Shown here: positions 1 through 5,859 of the stretch, piece after piece
How the letters are laid out: each line of letters begins with the position of its first letter
Position numbering within the stretch: the stretch's first letter is position 1
NCBI GenBank assembly: GCA_946885765.1
Contig: CAMPHD010000177.1
Coordinates: 1-6,958 of the forward strand
Length of the DNA: 6,958 nucleotides
Direction of reading: 5' to 3'
DNA from: an uncultured Thalassospira sp.
Lineage (GTDB): Bacteria > Pseudomonadota > Alphaproteobacteria > Rhodospirillales_A > Thalassospiraceae
Translations under genes and position numbers: made by a program
The notes under the pieces: model-generated
Told to the model about the DNA's origin: nothing
The model's input: only the letters and a program-made list of their open reading frames with translations
The model's database searches: none

Positions 1-867
1 GTCGTTCCGACGCTCGCCGATGCGCAGCGCCTGATTCAGGCGGGGATTTTCCAGAAAGTCGATAAATCGAAACTGGAAAACTTTGGCAATCTGGACAAGG
101 TAATCCTGAACCAGACTGCCAAATATGACCCGAACAACGATTACGCTGTTCCCTACCTTTGGGGCACCAACGGCATTGGCTATAACGTTGCCAAGGTTCA
201 GGAAGTTCTGGGCGACGATGCACCGCTCGATAGCTGGGCGCTGGTTTTCGACCCGCAATATGCCGAAAAACTGTCGAAATGCGGCCTGACCATGCTGGAC
301 GATCCGGGCGAGATCGTGCCGCTGGTGAACTTCTATCTTGATAAGCCGGATTCCAAACAGTCGGCCGAGGATATCGAAGCCGCGATGGCGGAACTTGAAA
401 AAATCCGCCCCTACATCACCTATTTCCACAGCTCGCAATATATCAACGACCTTGCCAATGGTAACGTCTGCGTATCTATCGGCTGGTCGGGTGACGTTGG
501 TCAGGCAGCCCTTCGCGCAGAAGAAGCCGGTAACGGCAACGAGATCAAATACGTGATCCCGAAAGAAGGCACACTGATCTGGTTTGATGTGATGATGATC
601 CCGGCCGATGCGCCGAACCCGGATCTGGCACACAAATTCATTGATTACATCCTGCGTGCCGATGTTGGTGCCGACCTTGCCAACTATGTCGAATATGCCA
701 GCCCGAACGAGGCTGCCATGGAATTCATCGACGAAGGCCTGAAATCCGATCCGGGCGTTTATCCGACCCAGGAAGTAAAAGAACGCCTGCGTTCCAAGAT
801 CGAGCCGGGTTCAAAAGAACTGCGTACCCGTACCCGTCTTTGGACCAAGCTTAAAACCGGTCAGTAA
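1..867 (+). CDS. potF: Putrescine/polyamine ABC transporter periplasmic binding protein PotF (5' truncated)
   Basis: This is the periplasmic solute-binding component that captures polyamines and delivers them to the PotGHI membrane complex. The frame is open from base 1 to TAA at 865-867, giving 288 residues. By comparison with E. coli PotF (370 aa, from memory) about 81 N-terminal residues, including the signal peptide, lie outside the window. Family landmarks in window numbering are the segment FHSSQYINDLANG (142-154), GWSGD with W162 and D165, WFDV with W194 and D196, Y232, and a C-terminal RTRTRLWTK. These match the PotF ligand residues E185 (here E104), W244, D247, D278 and Y314. Two pocket positions differ from E. 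coli PotF and resemble PotD: D101 at position 182 and W194 at position 276. The substrate could therefore be putrescine, spermidine or both. A strong terminator follows, separating it from potG. The family call is very secure; the exact substrate is not. Confidence 0.94.
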   Translation, partial: VVPTLADAQRLIQAGIFQKVDKSKLENFGNLDKVILNQTAKYDPNNDYAVPYLWGTNGIGYNVAKVQEVLGDDAPLDSWALVFDPQYAEKLSKCGLTMLDDPGEIVPLVNFYLDKPDSKQSAEDIEAAMAELEKIRPYITYFHSSQYINDLANGNVCVSIGWSGDVGQAALRAEEAGNGNEIKYVIPKEGTLIWFDVMMIPADAPNPDLAHKFIDYILRADVGADLANYVEYASPNEAAMEFIDEGLKSDPGVYPTQEVKERLRSKIEPGSKELRTRTRLWTKLKTGQ

Positions 868-880
868 CCGATCCGGTTAC
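864..880. repeat. 17-bp perfect palindrome over the potF stop codon
   Basis: GTAACCGatcCGGTTAC has 7-bp arms and a 3-nt centre. The left arm contains the TAA stop of potF. In RNA it could form a small hairpin 15 nt before the terminator stem, perhaps protecting the 3' end of the potF transcript. It has no U-tract, so it is not itself a terminator. The function is unknown. Confidence 0.55.
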
Positions 881-895
881 CACGACGTATCCAAA

Positions 896-926
896 GGGGT
901 GCTGCGCAGATGCAGCGCCCCTTTTT
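896..926 (+). terminator. Intrinsic terminator after potF
   Basis: A 10-bp stem pairs 896-905 (GGGGTGCTGC) with 912-921 (GCAGCGCCCC), with one G-U pair, a 6-nt loop and five T residues at 922-926. It begins 29 nt after the potF stop. It should end or strongly reduce potF transcription, so potF and potGHI are probably expressed at different levels. Confidence 0.88.
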
Positions 927-1146
927 CGTGACGGGTGTGACAGGGTGACTCGTAATGCCGATCAGAAATATGCCAGCCGCCTGATCCGGTAGCCGTAAGA
1001 AACATAACGATCAACAATGCCTATTTTCTGAACACCCCTGCTGATTTTTCCGCCATTTATCGCAGCATCAGTCACAAAATGTTCAAAATATCGCACACCC
1101 CTCTTTACAGATTGTGGAATTGCTTCATCCTGTTAATCAGGCAAAA

Positions 1147-1219
1147 CCAAAACATCGGACGGCAAGTCAGGCACCATCGGACCGAAAAGAACAACCGGGC
1201 ATGTCGCCCGATGTTTTGG
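1147..1219 (+). repeat. 12-bp inverted repeat with nested hairpin upstream of potG
   Basis: CCAAAACATCGG (1147-1158) is perfectly complementary to CCGATGTTTTGG (1208-1219), with 49 nt between them. Inside, CGGGC (1196-1200) and GCCCG (1206-1210) form a 5-bp hairpin with a 5-nt loop that uses part of the right arm, so the two structures exclude each other. CATCGGAC occurs twice in the same direction (1153-1160 and 1175-1182), and either copy could pair through CATCGG with CCGATG (1208-1213). The element ends about 20 nt before the potG ribosome site. It could be a structured mRNA leader or a DNA operator. The repeat is seen directly; a regulatory role is inference. Confidence 0.6.
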
Positions 1220-1240
1220 GTATATCTCGACAACAAACAA

Positions 1241-1246
1241 GGGGAG
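1241..1246 (+). promoter_or_regulatory. Ribosome binding site of potG
   Basis: GGGGAG lies 4 nt before TTG (1251) and 7 nt before GTG (1254). The spacing favours GTG as the start. No ATG is available in this frame near the beginning of the conserved ATPase domain. Confidence 0.7.
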
Positions 1247-1253
1247 AAGCTTG

Positions 1254-2414
1254 GTGTCGCAGGGGGCTTTGCAGAAAGCGCATGAAGATGTGCACAAAAC
1301 TCAGCCTTGGAACAATCCCGATGCGGTCCCGTTTATCCGTTTCGAGAATGTGACCAAGAAATTCGGCGACTTTTATGCGGTCGACGATGTCTCGCTTGAT
1401 ATTTACCGGCATGAACTGTTTGCCCTTCTGGGCGGATCGGGTTGTGGCAAAACAACGCTTTTGCGCATGCTGGCCGGGTTCGAGGAACCGACATCGGGCA
1501 AAATCTATATCGATGGTGTCGATATGGCAGGCGTCCCGGCCTATGAACGCCCTACCAACATGATGTTCCAGTCCTATGCCCTGTTCCCGCACATGACGGT
1601 TGAACAGAATGTGGCCTTTGGCCTGCAGCAGGACGGATTACCGAAATCGGAAATCCGCACACTGGTTTCCGATATGCTGGCCCTTGTGCAGATGACCAAG
1701 TTCGCCAAACGCAAACCCCATCAGCTTTCCGGCGGACAGCGCCAGCGTGTTGCACTGGCACGATCCCTTGTCAAAAAACCCAAGGTGCTGCTGCTCGACG
1801 AACCGCTGGGCGCGCTTGATAAAAAGCTTCGTGAACAGACGCAGTTCGAACTGGTCAACATTCAGGAAAAGGTCGGCACCACCTTTGTCATGGTGACCCA
1901 TGATCAGGAAGAAGCCATGACCATGGCATCACGCATTGCCGTGATGAATGAAGGCGTGATCCGTCAGCTTGGCACCCCGTTCGAGCTTTATGAATATCCC
2001 AACAGCCGCTTTACCGCGAATTTCCTGGGTCAGGTCAATCTGATCGAAGGAACGCTTGTCGATGATGATGAAAAATACGCAGTCATCCATTCCGACGATG
2101 CCGGTGGTGAAATCTATATCGACCACGCCGTTCAGGGCCACGAAGGCGCAACGCTTTGGATCGCGCTCCGCCCGGAACGCCTGCGCCTTCTGACCGAACA
2201 GCCGACCGATACAAAATACAACTGCCTGTCGGGCAAAGTCGAGGAAATCGGTTATCTCGGCGGGCTTTCGACTTACCACGTGCGCCTTGACAGCGGCTTC
2301 CGCATCAAGGTCACCGAACCCAATTCCAGCCGCCATGTCGAACCGCGTTACACGTGGGAAGATCGCGTTTGGGTGACGTGGGAGGCCGGGGCTGCTTCGG
2401 TTCTGAACCAATGA
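1254..2414 (+). CDS. potG: Polyamine ABC transporter ATP-binding protein PotG
   Basis: This is the cytoplasmic ATPase that drives polyamine import through PotH and PotI. With the GTG start it is 386 residues, close to E. coli PotG (377). The ABC domain shows Walker A GGSGCGKT (60-67), the Q-loop glutamine in MMFQSYALFPHMT (Q106), signature LSGGQ (158-162), Walker B LLLDE (179-183), D-loop GALD (186-189) and the switch histidine in VMVTHD (H216). All catalytic motifs are intact. From about residue 240 follows a TOBE-type C-terminal region with LWIALRPERLRLL, typical of Pot/Mal-type importers. The first 25 or so residues, before FIRFENVTKKFG, are a non-conserved extension. GTG is preferred over the adjacent TTG at 1251 because of ribosome-site spacing; either is possible. 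The stop overlaps the potH start by ATGA (2411-2414), implying translational coupling. Confidence 0.95.
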   Translation: MSQGALQKAHEDVHKTQPWNNPDAVPFIRFENVTKKFGDFYAVDDVSLDIYRHELFALLGGSGCGKTTLLRMLAGFEEPTSGKIYIDGVDMAGVPAYERPTNMMFQSYALFPHMTVEQNVAFGLQQDGLPKSEIRTLVSDMLALVQMTKFAKRKPHQLSGGQRQRVALARSLVKKPKVLLLDEPLGALDKKLREQTQFELVNIQEKVGTTFVMVTHDQEEAMTMASRIAVMNEGVIRQLGTPFELYEYPNSRFTANFLGQVNLIEGTLVDDDEKYAVIHSDDAGGEIYIDHAVQGHEGATLWIALRPERLRLLTEQPTDTKYNCLSGKVEEIGYLGGLSTYHVRLDSGFRIKVTEPNSSRHVEPRYTWEDRVWVTWEAGAASVLNQ

Positions 2415-3340
2415 GCAGTGACAAGCCAACCCTTAAACAACGTTATGATCGCTGGATGATCAAGCATGGCCGGGTTCTGGTGATCGGCCTGCCCTATCTC
2501 TGGCTGATGCTGTTCTTCCTGATCCCGTTCCTGATCGTGCTCAAGATCAGCTTTGCCACCGCCGAATATGCCCAACCGCCCTATAGCGCGCTGTTTACGT
2601 GGATTGATGAAGGCATCAATATCACGATCAATTTCGGCAATTACCTGTTTCTTCTAAGCGACAGCCTTTATATCTCGGCCTATCTGAATTCGATCCGGAT
2701 TGCAGCGATTTCAACCGTGATCACGCTTCTGATCGGTTATCCGATGGCCTATGGCATTGCACGCGCCCAGGGATCGCTTCGCAGTGTTTTGCTGATGATG
2801 GTGATCCTGCCGTTCTGGACCAGCTTCTTGATTCGCGTTTATGCCTGGATCGGCATTCTGGACCGAGAGGGACTTATCAATGCGCTGCTGCTGAACCTTG
2901 GCATCATTTCCGAGCCATTGATCATGCGCCAGACCGAATTCGCGGTCTATATCGGCATTGTCTATACCTATCTGCCCTTCATGATCCTGCCACTGTATTC
3001 CACGCTGGAAAAAATGGATGTCAGCCTGATTGAGGCTGCGCTCGACCTTGGCTGTAGACCGTGGAAAGCCTTCATGAAAGTGACACTGCCATTATCTATG
3101 CCCGGTATTCTGGCCGGGTCGCTTCTGGTGTTCATTCCGTCGGTGGGCGAGTTTGTTATCCCCGAACTTCTGGGCGGGCCGAACACATTGATGATCGGTC
3201 GGACACTTTGGAACGAGTTCTTTGCCAACCGTGACTGGCCGATTGCATCCTCGGTCGCGATTGCGATGCTTCTGTTCCTTGTCGTGCCAATCATGTGGTT
3301 CCAGCATATCCAGACCAAGCAGGAGGAAAACGGGCAATGA
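2411..3340 (+). CDS. potH: Polyamine ABC transporter permease PotH
   Basis: This is one of two inner-membrane permease subunits forming the polyamine channel with PotI. It has 309 residues against 317 in E. coli PotH. The first membrane segment is at about 22-47 (after MIKHGR), with further hydrophobic segments near 94-118, 125-148, 174-202, 232-254 and 281-303. The binding-protein-dependent permease EAA loop, EAALDLGCRP, begins at residue 208 and is where the ATPase docks. PotH hallmarks are FWTSFLIRVYAWIGIL (135-150) and VGEFVIPELLGGP (245-257). The start ATG at 2411 overlaps the potG stop. An in-frame GTG at 2354 would add 19 residues inside potG and is not needed. No strong ribosome site precedes 2411, which fits re-initiation after potG. 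The stop overlaps potI by ATGA. Confidence 0.95.
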   Translation: MSSDKPTLKQRYDRWMIKHGRVLVIGLPYLWLMLFFLIPFLIVLKISFATAEYAQPPYSALFTWIDEGINITINFGNYLFLLSDSLYISAYLNSIRIAAISTVITLLIGYPMAYGIARAQGSLRSVLLMMVILPFWTSFLIRVYAWIGILDREGLINALLLNLGIISEPLIMRQTEFAVYIGIVYTYLPFMILPLYSTLEKMDVSLIEAALDLGCRPWKAFMKVTLPLSMPGILAGSLLVFIPSVGEFVIPELLGGPNTLMIGRTLWNEFFANRDWPIASSVAIAMLLFLVVPIMWFQHIQTKQEENGQ

Positions 3341-4176
3341 CCGCTAAACGTTCGACTTTCCTTCTCAGTGCTCTGATCTTCGGGTTCGCATTCCTGTATG
3401 TGCCGATCCTTCTCGTGATCATCTATTCATTTAACGAGGGGAAGCTCGTCACCGTTTGGACCGGTTTCTCGTTCAAATGGTATGTATCGCTGTTTTCCAA
3501 TGACGGCATGATTGATGCCGCCTGGAACAGCCTGCGGATCGGGGTGATGTCGGCAACGCTTGCCCTTGCGGTTGGAACACCGGCCGGGCTTGTCATGTCC
3601 CGTTTCGGGCGATTCAAAAGCCGCACCCTGTTTTCGGGTATGGTTGCCGCCCCGCTTGTGATGCCCGAAGTGATCACCGGCCTGTCATTGCTGTTGCTGT
3701 TTGTCACCCTTGAACAGTTGATCGGCTGGCCAGCCGGGCGTGGCGTAACCACGATTGTAATCGCGCATACGACCTTCTGTGCGGCCTATGTCGCGGTTGT
3801 CGTGCAATCACGACTGGCGGGTATGGATACCTCGGTCGAAGAAGCCGCAATGGACCTTGGCGCAAAACCGGCAAAGATTTTCTTTGTCATTACGCTGCCG
3901 ATGATCCTGCCGGCCCTGCTGGCCGGGTGGTTGCTGTCTTTCACCCTGTCGCTTGATGATCTGGTGATTGCAAGCTTCGTCGCCGGGCCGGGCTCCACCA
4001 CACTGCCGATGAAGGTTTTCTCTTCGGTAAGGCTTGGCGTTTCGCCGGAAATCAACGCTCTTGCAACCCTGATCATCCTTGCCGTATCGGTGATGATTGT
4101 GATTTCCAGCCTGTTGATCCTGCGATCCGAACGGGCGCGTACCCGATCCATGAATCAGGCGACAATCGACAACTGA
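3337..4176 (+). CDS. potI: Polyamine ABC transporter permease PotI
   Basis: This is the second permease subunit, pairing with PotH in the inner membrane. It has 279 residues against 281 in E. coli PotI. The N-terminal membrane segment is at about 8-31, followed by the family segment SFNEGKLVTVWTGFS (31-45). The region APLVMPEVITGLSLLLLF (105-122) and the EAA loop EEAAMDLGAKP (168-178) are well conserved, as is FTLSLDDLVIASFVAGPG (202-219). It ends with a basic cytoplasmic tail. The start ATG at 3337 overlaps the potH stop and has a strong AGGAGG site at 3321-3326, 10 nt upstream. An upstream in-frame GTG at 3295 would add 14 residues inside potH and lacks this site. This is the last gene of the unit, followed by a strong terminator. 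Confidence 0.95.
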   Translation: MTAKRSTFLLSALIFGFAFLYVPILLVIIYSFNEGKLVTVWTGFSFKWYVSLFSNDGMIDAAWNSLRIGVMSATLALAVGTPAGLVMSRFGRFKSRTLFSGMVAAPLVMPEVITGLSLLLLFVTLEQLIGWPAGRGVTTIVIAHTTFCAAYVAVVVQSRLAGMDTSVEEAAMDLGAKPAKIFFVITLPMILPALLAGWLLSFTLSLDDLVIASFVAGPGSTTLPMKVFSSVRLGVSPEINALATLIILAVSVMIVISSLLILRSERARTRSMNQATIDN

Positions 4177-4194
4177 TCCCATGTCGCCCAAAAC

Positions 4195-4229
4195 AAAAAA
4201 GCAGCACCTTTGCAGGTGCTGCTTTTTTT
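4195..4229. terminator. Bidirectional intrinsic terminator between potI and the tetR-family gene
   Basis: A perfect 8-bp stem pairs GCAGCACC (4201-4208) with GGTGCTGC (4215-4222), extendable by one pair into the loop. It is flanked by six A residues (4195-4200) and seven T residues (4223-4229), so it reads as stem plus U-tract on both strands. It lies 19 nt past the potI stop and 35 nt past the convergent gene's stop, serving both. Confidence 0.92.
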
Positions 4230-4263
4230 GTTCCGGATGGAAAATCCGAATACAAACCTGAAA

Positions 4264-4977
4264 TCAGGCTTGATTCTGTTCCGCCATCTGCCGCAGGAAT
4301 TCACGACATTTCATACCCGGCGCAAGAACACGCCAATAGGACACAACGGCTTCTTCGGCTGCCACACTGAAATCGATAATCAGGTTATCCAACGCGTTCT
4401 GGCGCATCAGTTCAGCAACACGATCCGGAATTTGTGACATCTGCCACATGCCAATCACCAGTGCATAGGATGTACGCATCAGCTTGTTGGCATCTTCCGG
4501 CGTGATGTCATAGAGCTCGGACAGGGCATCGGCCGTCCGCTTGACCATCGAAGATACAAATCTGCGATGGCTGAGCACGGCTTCGTCGTCTGTCCCCTGT
4601 TCCAGAACCCCTTGTGACAGGGATGCCAGATGCAGGAACTGCTTCCGCTTGACCAGATATTCCACGAATTGCAGTGCAACGCGTGCCGAATCCCGTTCTT
4701 CGGGACGCCGCAACGCTTCCTGCTCAATCACTTCAAGATTGTTTTCAAACCACCCCTTCAGGAATCCGCGCAGGACTTCCAGAAAAAGGGCTTCCTTGCT
4801 TGAAAAATAAAGATACAGCGTGCCTTTGGCCAGACTTGCCTTTTTGGCGACTTCGGCTGCCGATGGCAGTTGCCCGTCCCCCTCAAGGTAAAGTGCCTCG
4901 GCCGCGACAAGTATATCGTTTCTACGTTTAAGCTTTTGCTCGTGGCTACGCGCACGAACAAGACATTCGTTTTCCAT
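4264..4977 (-). CDS. TetR-family transcriptional regulator
   Basis: This is a predicted DNA-binding repressor of 237 residues, normal to slightly long for the family. The N-terminal domain has the typical helix 1 (RRNDILVAAEALYLEGD, 18-34) and the helix-turn-helix at about 37-58 with AAEVAKKASLAKGTLYLYFSSKEAL, including the conserved KGTLYLYF. The remaining residues form an all-helical ligand-binding and dimer domain that I cannot assign to a named subfamily, so the ligand is unknown. The ATG at 4977 sits after a GGGGGA ribosome site (4993-4988, 10 nt). The gene is convergent with potGHI, so it need not regulate polyamine uptake. Its own promoter carries a candidate operator, suggesting autorepression. 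A first segment with two Arg-rich stretches precedes the domain. Confidence 0.9.
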   Translation of the reverse strand: MENECLVRARSHEQKLKRRNDILVAAEALYLEGDGQLPSAAEVAKKASLAKGTLYLYFSSKEALFLEVLRGFLKGWFENNLEVIEQEALRRPEERDSARVALQFVEYLVKRKQFLHLASLSQGVLEQGTDDEAVLSHRRFVSSMVKRTADALSELYDITPEDANKLMRTSYALVIGMWQMSQIPDRVAELMRQNALDNLIIDFSVAAEEAVVSYWRVLAPGMKCREFLRQMAEQNQA

Positions 4978-5008
4978 AGAGACTTATTCCCCCAACATTC
5001 TCCCTGAA

Positions 5009-5037
5009 CTTATATTAATGCCTATTAATTCATTCAA
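5009..5037 (-). promoter_or_regulatory. Sigma-70-type promoter of the tetR-family gene
   Basis: Read on the minus strand, TTGAAT (5037-5032) and TATAAG (5014-5009) are separated by 17 nt. They match the -35 and -10 consensus at 4 and 5 of 6 positions. Transcription would begin near 5002, giving a leader of about 25 nt that contains the ribosome site. A second -35-like TTGACT at 5044-5039 has no good -10 partner. Confidence 0.62.
5013..5029. promoter_or_regulatory. Candidate autoregulatory operator (two ATTAAT palindromes)
   Basis: TATTAAT occurs at 5013-5019 and 5023-5029, exactly 10 bp apart. The core ATTAAT is self-complementary, so both copies face the same side of the helix. They fill the spacer between the -35 and -10 of the tetR-family promoter, where a bound repressor would block polymerase. 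The AT-rich content makes chance a real alternative. Confidence 0.4.
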
Positions 5038-5058
5038 AAGTCAAATCGCGCAGGCATT

Positions 5059-5077
5059 TTCGATAGAAAAAATCGAA
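5059..5077. repeat. Inverted repeat TTCGAT-N7-ATCGAA
   Basis: A 6-bp dyad with a 7-nt A-rich centre lies upstream of the tetR-family promoter. Its 19-bp size is within the range of TetR-type operators, so it is an alternative binding site. No U-tract follows on either strand, so it is not a terminator. Confidence 0.35.
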
Positions 5078-5116
5078 GAAACTTTGATGTAACAAACAGT
5101 TCGCCTGTGTTTTTTG

Positions 5117-5126
5117 AGTGCGCACT
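5117..5126. repeat. Perfect 10-bp palindrome AGTGCGCACT
   Basis: This self-complementary site lies in the intergenic stretch between the tetR-family promoter and the terminator of the lrp-family gene. No promoter can be tied to it. It may be a regulator site or chance. Confidence 0.3.
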
Positions 5127-5174
5127 AGCTGAACATCAGTCACTGCACCTCAATCAAGAAACGTACTTACGAAC

Positions 5175-5206
5175 AAAAATCGCGAATCTGTACATATTTG
5201 ATTCGC
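5175..5206 (-). terminator. Probable intrinsic terminator of the lrp-family gene
   Basis: On the minus strand GCGAATC (5206-5200) pairs with GATTCGC (5188-5182) across an 11-nt loop. Two nucleotides later come five T residues (5179-5175). It begins 25 nt beyond the stop of the lrp-family gene. The stem is short and the loop large, so efficiency may be modest. Confidence 0.6.
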
Positions 5207-5231
5207 TGCGACTGCGAACTTCATCGGGGCA

Positions 5232-5690
5232 TCAGACCGGCAGTTCGGTCGTGCGTTTGACTTCACGCAGCGTGATGATGGTCTGAACGCGTTCAACACC
5301 GGGAAGCTGCGTCAGAACTTCGCTGTGGATGCGTTCATAGTCGGCGGTGTTGCTGTAAACCACATGCACCAGATAGTCGCTTTGCCCGGCCAGCAGGTAA
5401 CATTCCACGACTTCGGGAACCGACTGGATTTCCTTTTCAAAGGTTTCAAGCGCCTCGCGGGTCTGCCGCGCAATCGAGATATTGACGAACGCGTTGCCCG
5501 GTTTACCGATCCGGGACGGGTTAAGCAGCATCGTGTAACGATCAATCAGACCAGCTTCTTCAAGCAGCCTGACTCGGCGCAAGCAGGCAGAGGCAGATAA
5601 ATTGACCTTTTCGGCCAGTTCTGCGTTGCTGATACGGCCGTCGCGCTGAAGCAGCCGCAGGATCATCCGGTCACGTTCGTCCATCTGCAT
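5232..5690 (-). CDS. Lrp/AsnC-family regulator, probable regulator of ald
   Basis: This is a 152-residue feast/famine regulator that would bind DNA as dimers or octamers and respond to an amino acid. The N-terminal winged helix-turn-helix (about 4-52) reads RDRMILRLLQRDGRISNAELAEKV, then LSASACLRRVRLLEEAGLI, very close to E. coli Lrp. The C-terminal RAM effector domain (about 67-146) contains ECYLLAGQSDYL (97-107), the G-x-x-D-Y effector-loop motif, and ends EVKRTTELPV. The start at 5690 has AGGGAG at 5706-5701, 10 nt upstream. A second ATG at 5684 is 16 nt from it and less likely. It is divergent from ald by 169 bp, as in described aldR-ald pairs of rhizobia and mycobacteria, which suggests it activates or represses alanine dehydrogenase in response to alanine. 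That target is inferred from position. Confidence 0.92.
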   Translation of the reverse strand: MQMDERDRMILRLLQRDGRISNAELAEKVNLSASACLRRVRLLEEAGLIDRYTMLLNPSRIGKPGNAFVNISIARQTREALETFEKEIQSVPEVVECYLLAGQSDYLVHVVYSNTADYERIHSEVLTQLPGVERVQTIITLREVKRTTELPV

Positions 5691-5727
5691 TTCGAATATT
5701 CTCCCTGTCTGGAGCTTGTTTTTTAAA

Positions 5728-5733
5728 ATTATA
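5728..5733 (-). promoter_or_regulatory. -10 element of the lrp-family gene
   Basis: The minus strand carries a perfect TATAAT at 5733-5728, in an AT-rich tract. It lies 37 nt before the ATG at 5690, giving an expected leader of about 30 nt with the ribosome site. The -35 at normal spacing is poor (TGAGTT, 5756-5751). Confidence 0.5.
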
Positions 5734-5771
5734 TAGCATTAATACCACCAAACTCACCGATGATTGAAGGG

Positions 5772-5786
5772 AAATTGCCACAATTT
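5772..5786. promoter_or_regulatory. Candidate Lrp-family operator between lrp-family gene and ald
   Basis: AAATTGccaCAATTT is a perfect 15-bp palindrome with 6-bp arms and a 3-bp centre. Lrp/AsnC proteins generally bind 15-bp imperfect palindromes of this design with AT-rich arms. It lies 74 bp before the ald start and about 40 bp upstream of the -10 of the divergent gene. The binding protein is inferred to be the adjacent regulator. Confidence 0.5.
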
Positions 5787-5813
5787 TCGGGTATCCTGCA
5801 CGAACAACTAAAA

Positions 5814-5827
5814 ACGGGAAAACCCGT
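5814..5827 (+). repeat. Small hairpin in the ald leader
   Basis: ACGGG (5814-5818) and CCCGT (5823-5827) form a 5-bp stem around AAAA. It ends about 20 nt before the ald ribosome site. There is no U-tract. It may be an mRNA 5' structure or chance. I see no confident -35/-10 pair for ald; TATCCT (5792-5797) is a weak -10 candidate. Confidence 0.3.
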
Positions 5828-5859
5828 CATTTCTGCCACGTTTGTCCGGGAGAGAAACA

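Larger units (their letters stand above)
927..1250. other. Noncoding gap between potF and potG
   Basis: These 324 bp carry no convincing gene; short open frames on both strands lack family resemblance and a good ribosome site. The left two thirds show only weak dyads, for example GATCAG (960-965) with CTGATC (981-986) and CCTG-TTAAT-CAGG (1129-1141). The right third holds the strong inverted repeat at 1147-1219 and the potG ribosome site. I see no clear sigma-70 promoter. Weak candidates are TTTACA (1104-1109) as a -35 without a good partner, and TATATC (1221-1226) as a -10 without a good -35. Confidence 0.6.

Noticed and set aside
1111..1126. Possible sigma-54 promoter (GTGGAATTGC) upstream of potG
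   Set aside because: The GG and GC elements are only 6 bp apart instead of the required spacing.
1079..1353. Short plus-strand frames in the potG leader
   Set aside because: No ribosome site, no family resemblance, and they run into potG in other frames. A leader peptide cannot be excluded but nothing supports it.
1167..1592. Minus-strand open frame of 141 codons opposite potG and its leader
   Set aside because: It lies largely antisense to the conserved ABC domain, has no family resemblance and no convincing start; it is a shadow of potG codon use.
2354..2410. Extended potH start at GTG 2354
   Set aside because: It adds 19 residues wholly inside potG and no hydrophobic or conserved sequence; ATG 2411 matches the family start and the ATGA overlap.
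3295..3336. Extended potI start at GTG 3295
   Set aside because: It adds 14 residues inside potH; ATG 3337 has a strong AGGAGG site and fits family length.
4195..4229. Hairpin as a mobile-element end or attachment site
   Set aside because: A/T tracts on both sides and placement between convergent genes explain it fully as a bidirectional terminator; no transposase or target duplication is present.
5691..5859. Amino-acid riboswitch upstream of ald
   Set aside because: The stretch is short, AT-rich and has only one 5-bp hairpin; no glycine-riboswitch-like core or terminator-antiterminator pair is visible.
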